A stretch of 55,152 nt of DNA. Origin: Prorocentrum cordatum. Its lineage: Eukaryota > Sar > Dinophyceae > Prorocentrales > Prorocentraceae. Made by a program: the position numbers and the translations under genes. The notes beneath the pieces are model-generated. The model had not been told where the DNA came from. It made no database searches and was given only the letters and a program-made list of their open reading frames with translations. The first letter of the stretch is position 1. Each line of letters begins with the position of its first letter. Below are positions 48,582-55,152 of this stretch, piece after piece. The stretch is taken from the NCBI GenBank assembly GCA_963575745.1, contig CAUYUJ010016138.1:930436-985587 (forward strand), in the 5' to 3' direction.

Positions 48582-48810
48582 AGGCCTCCTGGAAGGGGTC
48601 GGAGCAGAGGGGGTCGGAGGATCGCGCCGCATCGCCGGTGCATCGCCAATGCGGCTCGATGTGGTGCCCGACTTGCTTCACATCGACGTCGCCGATGCAT
48701 CGCCGACGTCGACGATGCATCGCCGGTGCATCACCGATGCATCGCCGATGTATCGGCGATGCGGCGCGATTCTCCGACCCCATGTATTCCGACCTTATCT
48801 AGGAGGCCTT
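48582..48810 (+). mobile_element. MITE-like element D, copy 4
   Basis: AGGCCTCCTGGAAGGGGTCG left; TTCTCCGACCCCATGTATTC and ATCTAGGAGGCCT right. About seven CGATGCATCGCCGATG-type units. Confidence 0.85.
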
Positions 48811-48864
48811 TTCTTTGCCACCGGCAGCAACCGCGAGGCGGGACTCCCCCGGGCCGCCTACAGA

Positions 48865-49066
48865 ACTCGAAGGAGAGAAAGCGCCACAAACAGAAACTTT
48901 TGGCGCTCCGCGCGGACTTCTTGGATCCGCGCTGGGCCCTCACGGTGCCCAGTGGCGCCTCCGGCGCGCGCCGCTGGCGCGCTCCGCGCGCCAGGGAGGG
49001 GGCCTGGCGCGGATCCAAGAAATCCGCGCGGAGCCCACGAGCAATCATGTTTTTTGCAGCCTGTCG
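48865..49066 (+). mobile_element. Foldback element C, copy 4
   Basis: CTTTTGGCGCTCCGCGCGGA then CTTCTTGGATCCGCGC left; GCGCGGATCCAAGAAATCCG then CGCGGAGC right: near-perfect inverted arms. Core CTGGCGCGCTCCGCGCGCCA is itself palindromic. Confidence 0.88.
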
Positions 49067-49522
49067 TTCATCTGCTCGACTCACCCTGCCCCGAGATGTG
49101 TATGTGTGTGTGTGTCGTTATTCTTTTCCTTCAAGGCGGCGCGAGCCGTGCCGAAGGCTGGGTGCAGCGAGATCCGCGGCGAGGCGCACCGTCGCCGAGC
49201 GCACCGCCAGGTGCAGCGGGTGCCGGCCCCCGACCCGAGCGCGAGCGCGATCAGATCCGAGGGGGCAGGATCTCGCAGGCAGGTTATGAGTTTCCAACCT
49301 ACTTTAGCCTTGATCACCAAACAGAGTTTCGAGCACCAGGAAAGCACCGAAGTTTTGAGGGTGTTCACGTGTCGTACCCTGGGAGGAGACAGCCACTCGG
49401 GCGACACTGCTTTGACACTCTTCTGGGCGCTCGAGATTATTTCTGGGATGTGGTCGTTAAGTGCGATGGGAGCAGCATAGCAGGAAAACGTCGACCATGT
49501 CTGTGCTTGTGGAAGTCGATCG
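49067..49522. other. No supported gene
   Basis: A (TG)n scrap at 49098-49115. On the minus strand near 49140-49240, GGRHPLHLAVRSATVRLAAD recalls an ankyrin repeat start, but it is a single short match. 49270-49500 is A+T richer and unassigned. Confidence 0.4.
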
Positions 49523-49550
49523 ATGATGATGATGATGATGATGATGGTGG

Positions 49551-49586
<36 letters not shown>

Positions 49587-49765
49587 GGATGAGGATGAGG
49601 ATGAGGATGAGGATGAGGATGAGGATGAGGATGAGGATGAGGATGAGGATGAGGCTGAGGCTGAGGCTGAGGCTGAGGCTGAGGCTGAGGCTGAGGCTGA
49701 GGCTGAGGCTGAGGCTGAGGCTGAGGCTGAGGCTGAGGATGAGGATGAGGATGAGGATGAGGAGA
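49523..49765. repeat. (GATGAT)n, (GATGAG)n, (GCTGAG)n hexamer series
   Basis: Three successive near-pure blocks: GAT to about 49583, GATGAG to about 49650, GCTGAG to about 49735, then GATGAG again. The blocks differ by single-base steps, showing sequential mutation and spread. Confidence 0.95.
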
Positions 49766-50150
49766 GGATGAGGAGGAGGAGGAGGAGGGAGGAGGAGGAG
49801 GAGGAGGAGGAGGGGAGGAGGCGGAGGAGCGGTGGATGAGGAGGAGCGGGAGCGGGTGGGAGAAGGAGGGAGAGGAGGAGGAATAGGCGGGGTGGAAGGA
49901 ACGGGAGCGGGAGCGGGAGAGGAAGGAGAAGATGAGGAGGACGAGAGGAGGAGGAGGAGGAGGAGGAGGAGGAGGAGGAGGGAGGAGAAGGAGAGAAGGA
50001 GGAGGAGGAGGAGGAGGAGAGGAGGAGGAGGAGGAGGAGAAGGAGAAGGAGGAGGAGGACGAGGAGGAGGAGGAGGAGGAGGAGGAGGAGGAGGAGGAGA
50101 AGGAGGAGGAGGAGGAGGAGGAGAAGGAGGAGGAGGAGGAAGAGAAGTAG
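49766..50150. repeat. (GGA)n/(GAGAAG) purine tract
   Basis: GGA triplets with GAGAAGG interruptions. Purine-only for most of its length. Confidence 0.93.
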
Positions 50151-50154
50151 GAGA

Positions 50155-50425
50155 TTTCTTGGTGCCTTCTTGGGCCTCGTGGGGACTTCGCGGGGGCCTC
50201 CCGAGTGCTCCTTAGGGGGCCGCGGAGGGCCGCCTTAGTGGCCTCCTCCTGGGGCCTCGGTGGGGCCCCCCTGGGGCCCCATTGGCTTTCGGAGGCCGTC
50301 TTGGGGGCCTCACTCACTGGGCCGCCCGGGGGGCCCTGTTGGGGCGATTTGGGGGCCGCTTCCTTGAGCGGGCGAGGACCCCGGCTTTTGGACGTGCCCA
50401 GCTCTTTCTGTTCTGCGGAGGCCCT
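50155..50425 (+). repeat. GGCCTCTTGGG degenerate block
   Basis: GGTGCCTTCTTGGGCCTCGT, GGGGCCTCGGTGGGGCCC, GGCCGTCTTGGGGGCC and similar. Confidence 0.65.
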
Positions 50426-50839
50426 CTTGAGGTCTCCTCGGTGGCGGCCAAAAGGGGGGTAATGACTAGTGGGGGGGATCTCATGGCGGGGGCCATGATA
50501 TCTCTCAGATTTCATGGCGCCACTTCTCATTCATTTCTATACGTCCCCGGCTACTCCCCCCTCCCTGGGCCGCGCACGTGCCGCCGGCCATGATTTGCGC
50601 CACCCCGCTTGGACGCCCCCCTCCTGGCCGCCCCCGATCTCCAGGGGGCTCCAGGAGACCTCAGAAGGCTTCTGAGGTCCTCGAGAAGGCATCCGGGTCC
50701 AGAGGCCTTCGGGGGGAGGGTGTTCTGGAGCCGAGCGCCAGACTCTCCGAAGCTCGGCCCAGGCTCAGTCGAGGCCTCCCCCCAGTGGAGCGACGAAAGA
50801 AAACGGGGCCGACGGCGCCGACATTCGCGCGCCAGCGAC
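50426..50839. other. No supported gene
   Basis: Contains AGACCTCAGAAGGCTTCTGA and GAGAAGG scraps at 50655-50690 that resemble repeat A's palindromes. Otherwise unassigned. Confidence 0.45.
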
Positions 50840-50935
50840 CTCGTCTCTCAGGTGGCGTGCCTCGCTGGCGGCCCGCGTAAGCCACCGCGCAAGGTCGCCA
50901 TGCCATCTCGCGCAAGACACGTTTCGTCGCTCAAT
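50840..50935 (+). repeat. Dispersed repeat L, copy 2
   Basis: GCGTGCCTCGCTGGCGGCCC, GCGTAAGCCACCGCGCAAGG and CATCTCGCGCAAGACACGTT, as at 18410-18485. Confidence 0.7.
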
Positions 50936-50938
50936 TGT

Positions 50939-51110
50939 CGTCAGGACGGGAAAAACTGACAGACGCAATTGATCGTCGGCTCCCCAGAGAGTATGGGAAA
51001 ATAGAGGAAGTGGGGGCGACGACGAAAACCCAGAGGATATGGGAAAAGATGGGGAAGCCTGGGATTCGTGTCTATTTAGCTGTGTGTGTGTGCCCCTGGG
51101 CCCCTTCAAC
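50939..51110 (+). repeat. Dispersed repeat B, copy 4 (most diverged)
   Basis: GACGGGAAAAACTGACAGAC, CAATTGATCGTCGGCTCCCC, GAGTATGGGAAAATAGAGGA, AGTGGGGGCGACGACGAAAA and TGTGTGCCCCTGGGCCCCTT. Confidence 0.82.
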
Positions 51111-51403
51111 TTAAATTGCTCGGACGCGTGTTCGTCGTTTCTCCGTGCGCACGCTTCTTCCCGCTACGCCCCCGTGGGCGGAGCTCGCCCGCCTCGGCAT
51201 GACCTCTCGGCGCCCGCGCGTCCCACCGCTGCCCACCCCGGCAGCTGCGGCCTCGGACCGCGTGGCGCGCCGCCCCCTCGGGCCCACCGCGCTGCGGCGC
51301 GCCCCGCTGGCTTCGGTGGCAGATCGTGGGAGCCCGGGGTATGCCCTGCCAGCTCCGTCTTCAGCGTCGATTGGCGTCGATCAGCGTCTGGGGTCGATGG
51401 GAT

Positions 51404-51571
51404 TCGGAGGGCACCAACTGTACACCAACACCGATCCTGGCCCAGCATCACCCTGGGCCCAGGATCGGTGTATGTGCCTTCTTGCCCAAGGCAGGAGGGC
51501 GTATACACCGATCCTGGGCCCAGGGTGATCCTGGCCAGGATCGGTGTTGGTGTATAGTTGGTGCCTTCCTA
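51404..51571. mobile_element. Foldback MITE H, copy 2, 168 bp, 5-bp target duplication
   Basis: Starts TCGGAGGGCACCAACTGTAC and ends GTATAGTTGGTGCCTTCCTA. Same length as copy 1 with only a handful of substitutions. Flanked by GGGAT at 51399-51403 and 51572-51576. Confidence 0.92.
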
Positions 51572-51576
51572 GGGAT

Positions 51577-51665
51577 GGCGCCGGCCTGGTGTCGGTCAGC
51601 GTCGCCTGGCGTCGATTCAGCGCCGATCAGCGTCGAGTTAGCGTCGGTCGGCGTCGATTCTGCAG
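51577..51665 (+). repeat. CAGCGTCG minisatellite
   Basis: About eight degenerate units of GTCAGCGTCGCCTGGCGTCG type; similar units (CAGCGTCGATTGGCGTCGAT) lie at 51361-51390 on the other side of H, so H inserted inside this minisatellite. Confidence 0.75.
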
Positions 51666-51685
51666 GAGCCGACAAGACGGCACAG

Positions 51686-51862
51686 TGGAAGCCCATGCCA
51701 GGAAACACCCTGGTTCCTTCCAGGGTGTCCTGGGTTTCCTGGGTCTCGATCGCTTTGCGCCGGACGGCGCGACGCTCCCGCACCAAAAACCGATGGACCT
51801 CCTTGGATCTCGTGGTGGGTTTCCCGGTGGACGGTCTCTCGTGCACAGGCCTCCACCTGCCC
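51686..51862 (+). mobile_element. MITE-like element N, copy 2
   Basis: AGTGGAAGCCCATGCCAGGA, GAAACACCCTGG, GACGCTCCCGCACCAAAAAC, then AGGCCTCCAC at the right. Matches 4256-4440 in order. Confidence 0.78.
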
Positions 51863-52279
51863 GGGCGGCTCCCATGAGCTGCCACCGACGCTGTCAACGT
51901 TCCCGGGCGTCCACCGCGCGAGCTCTGCTCCCGACCTCCCCGCCCCGAGGCGCGGAGCGGCGCGCCCTGCTTGCTCGCGGAAGGCACGGCGAGAGGAGCC
52001 GTCCCGGCCGTGGCCCCATGGAGCCTCCCGGCCCTCCTCGCGCTCTGACAGGAATCGCGGGGGGAGGCTTCTCGCCATTTCCGACCTCCGGGGGTCCGCC
52101 CCTGGGCTGCCAAAAGACGGCTCCGGAGGAAAGGCCGGTCCCCAGGAAGGGGTTGCCTTGGGGGGGGGCCGACGCTGTGAAGAGATCACGACGCCGGGGG
52201 CCTGGACTGGAGGCCCCCCCCCCCCCGCCAGGCGCAGAGCCATATGCCAAGGCTCGGATTCTTCCGGGGGCCGTGGGTG
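51863..52279. other. No supported gene
   Basis: G+C rich with long frames on both strands lacking recognisable motifs. Confidence 0.45.
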
Positions 52280-52433
52280 CGCAGTCAAGCCGCACGGCAA
52301 GGGGTCCCCGAGCCCTCCTGGGCTCCAGCCTGGCAGCTTTTTTGGTGCCCTCGATCCACGCAAAGTGTCGGCAAGTCTCGATCCAGGCCCCCGCATCCTT
52401 ATCGTGCGCCCTTGCTCCACGGGTTGACTGTAG
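52280..52433 (+). mobile_element. MITE-like element Q, copy 2
   Basis: GCAGTCAAGCCGCACGGCAA left, CCACGGGTTGACTGTA right. CAAAGTGTCGGCAAGTC and GCATCCTTAT match the interior of 20551-20717. Confidence 0.75.
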
Positions 52434-52847
52434 GTTGTGAGGTGGGGGCTCCCAGCACGAGCGGGGGGCCCCCCCCCCGGGCCCCAGCATCTGGCACGGC
52501 GAGGCGCGCGTCCGGCGCCCCCCTCGCCACGGAGGAGATGGGCCGTGAGGGGCGGGCCGTGGACCCTGGCCGGCCCTGCATCCTGGGCCGGTTGGTGGCG
52601 GTCCTGGGGCCCATGGGAGGGCCCCGGGCCCGGGAGCCCGGTGACGGCGAGGCACTCCTGGGACCTGCTTCCCGCGAGGCCAGCTTCACTCTTGCTGCCC
52701 CCCCCCTCGTGTAATTCCAAGGGCGTTCTCGCTCGATGTGCCCAGGAGGCGCTCTTCCCCTCGTGCCTCGCGGTGCTTCAGCGCGCGCGCCCCGCCGCTG
52801 CTGGACCGCCGTCTGACTCTCTTACGGCCGCAGACTGAGAAAAGAAT
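52434..52847. other. No supported gene
   Basis: A poly-C run at about 52466; no motif recognised. Confidence 0.45.
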
Positions 52848-53165
52848 GTGCCCATGATGCTGCAGACCTTGGAGGATTCCTTCTCTGGCGATGGCGGCGG
52901 TGATGCCCACCGCCAAGCCACGACTGGAGTAGGTACTTTTTCCTCGTGGCGTCTCAAGCCACTGCGACTTCTGCTGCGGACCAGAACTACCAGCCCAACT
53001 CCAAGTCCAATCGACTTCAATCAAATGCTTTGGGATTTGGCTCAAAAATCTTCGGCAGGGTTGGAAATGGAGTGGCCTTGGGGTCTGTGAGCGCCCAGCA
53101 AAATCAAAGCTGAACGGCTCCAGACCCCAGATTCCTCATCCAAGGGTTCCTCATCCAACGCCCCA
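52848..53165 (+). repeat. Dispersed repeat R, copy 2 (longer)
   Basis: CTGCAGACCTTGGAGGATTC, GATGGCGGCGGTGATGCCCA, CCACGACTGGAGTAGG and, at the right end, CAGACCCCAGATTCCTCATC and GGGTTCCTCATCCAACGCCC. Copy 1 (3115-3276) lacks most of the middle. Confidence 0.7.
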
Positions 53166-53174
53166 TCGCCGAAG

Positions 53175-53415
53175 CTTCGAGGGTCCGGGGCAGCGATGGA
53201 AGGGGGGATAGGCACATGGGGGGATAGGCAACGATCCTCAGTCGTCCACTCCTCGCCGCTAGGGCTCTGATACCCCCACTTCGCCCCAGGAACGCGGTGA
53301 TTCGCGACTGGGGTCCCATCGCCGATCTATCATCGATGCATCGCCGATTCCAGGCCGAGATTCCCCCCCCCCACACCTGTGCCTGTCCCCCCCAATCGTT
53401 GCCCTCCAAATTTGC
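53175..53415 (+). repeat. Dispersed repeat E, copy 2
   Basis: GGGGGGATAGGCA twice at 53202-53232, then CATCGCCGATCTATCATCGA, CCCCCCCCCACACCTG and CAATCGTTGCCCTCC. Partly shared with 22137-22290. Confidence 0.5.
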
Positions 53416-53445
53416 GACGCAAAGATGGGGTCGCCTGCTCCGTAT

Positions 53446-53651
53446 CGAAGAAGAAAAAACGCCATAAACATAAACGTTTGACGCTCCGCGCGGATTTCTT
53501 GGATCCGCGCCAGGCCCCTTTGGCAGCGCCTCCTGCGCCGGCCGCCCCCTCGCGCGCTCCGCGCGCCAGGGAGGGGGTCCAGCGCGGATCCAAGAAGTCC
53601 GCGCGGAGCACCAAAAGTTAATGTTTATGGCGTGTTTCTCTTTTTCTTCTA
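53446..53651 (+). mobile_element. Foldback element C, copy 5 (best preserved)
   Basis: Left GAAGAAGAAAAAACGCCATA, CATAAACGTTTGACGCTCCG, CGCGGATTTCTTGGATCCGC; right GCGGATCCAAGAAGTCCGCG, GTTAATGTTTATGGCGTGTT, TCTCTTTTTCTTC. The arms pair over about 65 bp. The core has CGCGCGCTCCGCGCGCC. Family reference. Confidence 0.9.
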
Positions 53652-53881
53652 CCGTAAATGCGTTGGCCCAAGCTCAATGGGCAACGCTCCCTGACTCTCC
53701 AGCTCCGCCCGCGCGCGGTGGCCGGGCGTGCCTCGGGTTTTGGCAGACGAAGAACGGTACAACACAATGTTTTCCGCCGCCCAGGACCCCTGCCCCAGGG
53801 AGGCTGGCCAGCTAAAACCCTTATCGTGGCACGTCGGGGCACAAACTCTCCAGCCGTCGTGGGGCAGGCGCCCCAGACTCT

Positions 53882-54120
53882 AGGCCTCCCAGATGGGGTC
53901 GGAGTAGACGGGGTCGGAGGATCGCGCCGCATCGTCGATGCATCTGCGATGCGGCCCGATGTGAAGCCCGATTTTCTCCACGCCGGCGCCGCCGATACAT
54001 CGCCGACGTCGCCGATGCATCGCTGATGCATCGCTGATGCATCGGCGATGCATCGCCGATGTATTGGCGATGCAGTGCTATCCTCCGACCCCATCTACTC
54101 GGACCCCATGTAAGAGGCCT
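53882..54120 (+). mobile_element. MITE-like element D, copy 5 (best preserved)
   Basis: AGGCCTCCCAGATGGGGTCG then GAGTAGACGGGGTCGGAGGA left; TCCTCCGACCCCATCTACTC then GGACCCCATGTAAGAGGCCT right. About eight CGATGCATCGCTGATG-type units between. CT adjoins both ends. Confidence 0.9.
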
Positions 54121-54390
54121 CTACCGACGGCGGGACAGTTTATTCCATACCGTTCTTCGTCGGCGAAGGGCTCGTGCGCGCCTTCGCCTTGGCGCGGGCC
54201 CGATGCCGAGCCCCTGGTGCGGGGGCAGCGCGGGAGGCCCCCTCAGGCTCCCGAGCATAGGCGGCGGCCGCGAGCCCGGCCTGGCCGACGAGGCGGTGGC
54301 CTGGCTCCGGAGGCGGCTCGATGCCGAGCGCCGTGAGCTCAGAGGAGGAACAGGTGCCCGCGGTTGCCTCGGCCCCCTCGCCCGCGGTCC

Positions 54391-54652
54391 CCTCTTCGGG
54401 CCTCCTGCCCTGACCTTCCAGAGTGCTAAAAAATAGCACTCCAGACCTATAGATCGATCTGGACTGCCTCAAACCCCGACAGGAATTAGGACGTCGACGT
54501 CCTGGTGCTATTTGTTAGCCCTCCTGGAAGGTCAGGGTGGGAGGCCCTCCTCGTCGCCACCGCCGGCTCTGCCTCGAGAAGTCCCGGTCTCAGCGCGCGC
54601 CCCGGGAGAGGTCCGGGGGAATTGCAGCGGTGCCGGTGCCCTTCGGAATCCC
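54391..54652 (+). repeat. Dispersed repeat A, copy 5, split by element U
   Basis: CCCCTCTTCGGGCCTCCTG is separated by 130 bp from TGGGAGGCCCTCCTCGTCGC, CACCGCCGGCTCTGCCTCGA and GGTGCCCTTCGG. In copy 3 the two halves are contiguous (GGGCCTCCTGGGAGGCCCTC), giving an empty-site comparison for U. Confidence 0.82.
54408..54537. mobile_element. Element U, 130 bp, 33-bp inverted repeats, inserted in repeat A
   Basis: CCCTGACCTTCCAGAGTGCT and AAAAAATAGCAC at the left pair with GTGCTATTTGTTAGCC and CTCCTGGAAGGTCAGGG at the right. The interior contains AGATCGATCT and GACGTCGACGTC palindromes. TG flanks both sides and occurs once in the uninterrupted repeat A copy. No second copy of U in the window. 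Confidence 0.87.
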
Positions 54653-55152
54653 CAGGAGCTGCTGGGGCGCCACGGCGCACTGCTCACCGGCCTGGCCGAG
54701 GTCCTCGGGCAGGACGCCCGCACCGAGGGCGCCGCGGCCGCGGCGTCGCCGTCACGGTGGGTCGGCACAGCCAGGGGCCGCGAGGAGGAGGAGGTCCCAG
54801 CGGTCGTCGCCTGCGATGCGGGGGCCGGTGCGAGGCCCTGTACAGCAAGTGGCATCCGCCTCGGCCTGGCTGGGAGCTCGGGCGCGAGGAGCACCGCGGA
54901 GCTCACCGAGCACGCCCTGAGCGAGCGCGGGCTGGACGCGAGCGCGTCCCCCTGGATGGAGCCGAGGCCCAGATCAGGCGGCGGCGAGGTCAGCCAGGTG
55001 AGGGCGACGGCAGAGATCACCCATCACGCCTTGCGAGACCGCGGGTTAAACTCGGCTCTCTTCAGGATCGGCACGCAGGTTCGCAAATCGGAGTTTTCCG
55101 GTGCAGATACCAACAGCATCTCCCGATCGAAGGTTGCTGTGGTGCAGCGCGC
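54653..55152 (+). CDS. Partial reading frame at the window edge, product unknown
   Basis: Open without a stop for 166 codons to the last base; no start codon, so the 5' end is undefined and may extend into repeat A. It reads QELLGRHGALLTGLAEVLGQ and later RWVGTARGREEEEVPAVVAC. A 14-residue motif occurs twice: TAELTEHALSERGL (residues 81-94) and TAEITHHALRDRGL (119-132), ten identical positions, with synonymous or conservative codon changes between them, which argues for selection on protein sequence. A CAG|GTGAGG donor-like site at 54995-55000 lies between the copies, but reading through gives the second copy, so I think it is not used. No family recognised; it could be an exon of a larger gene continuing right. 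Confidence 0.45.

Noticed and set aside
49140-49240. Ankyrin repeat on the minus strand (GRHPLHLAV)
   Set aside because: One short match with no second repeat and G+C-driven composition.
54995-55000. Intron donor CAG|GTGAGG in the edge gene
   Set aside because: Reading through continues the frame into a second copy of the peptide motif, so splicing here seems unlikely, though not excluded.

Overview
The window looks like nuclear DNA of a dinoflagellate. The best evidence is a 22-nt stretch at 32308-32329 that matches the dinoflagellate trans-spliced leader at about 18 of 22 positions. It sits about 100 nt upstream of an intronless cytochrome c reading frame, the signature of an mRNA that was spliced, reverse transcribed and reinserted. 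High G+C, very low gene density, abundant trinucleotide tracts and many short inverted-repeat elements agree with this. The genus cannot be decided from the sequence alone.

Genes are few. (1) A cytochrome c retrogene at 32426-33007, whose 3' end is formed by an inserted repeat. (2) A 730-residue reading frame at 35712-37904 with the motif series of an endonuclease/exonuclease/phosphatase (EEP) domain; it carries in-frame copies of a 21-bp repeat (encoding RGASQPA) that also lies outside the gene. (3) A probable terminal exon at 39025-39414. (4) An open frame running off the right edge (54653-55152) with an internal peptide repeat. (5) A decayed Ty1/copia-type RNase H (10811-11407), with a weaker second candidate at 27870-28022. 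(6) A short C-terminal coding remnant at 33587-33664. All other long open frames examined fall in tandem or simple repeats and are treated as artefacts.

The rest is repeats. I distinguish about twenty dispersed families by comparing copies within the window (named here A, B, C and so on). Several are MITE-like with terminal inverted repeats: C, D, F, G, H, N, P, Q and U. H is the clearest: two copies of exactly 168 bp, each a near-perfect foldback bounded by its own 5-bp target duplication. Elements are nested or packed edge to edge at 3.0-3.7, 18.5-19.7, 23.5-24.9 and 53.2-54.7 kb.

Layout: 0-6.3 kb dispersed repeats; 6.55-8.86 kb a 12-bp minisatellite followed by a ~54-bp satellite; 10.6-11.4 kb an F element against the copia remnant; 12.7-15.6 kb GGCCTCTTGGG blocks and the forward ~90-bp satellite array (I1); 16.2-25.8 kb a dense MITE field with purine/pyrimidine tracts; 26.1-27.6 kb the same satellite in reverse orientation (I2); 29.7-31.4 kb a 386-bp tandem array; 31.9-40.3 kb the gene-bearing part, with a ~150-bp direct repeat bracketing the EEP locus; 43.7-45.8 kb a 1.4-kb heptamer array between G/C homopolymer blocks; 45.8-50.2 kb GAT/GAG/ATC tracts and further elements; 50.8-54.7 kb another MITE field; then the partial gene at the edge.
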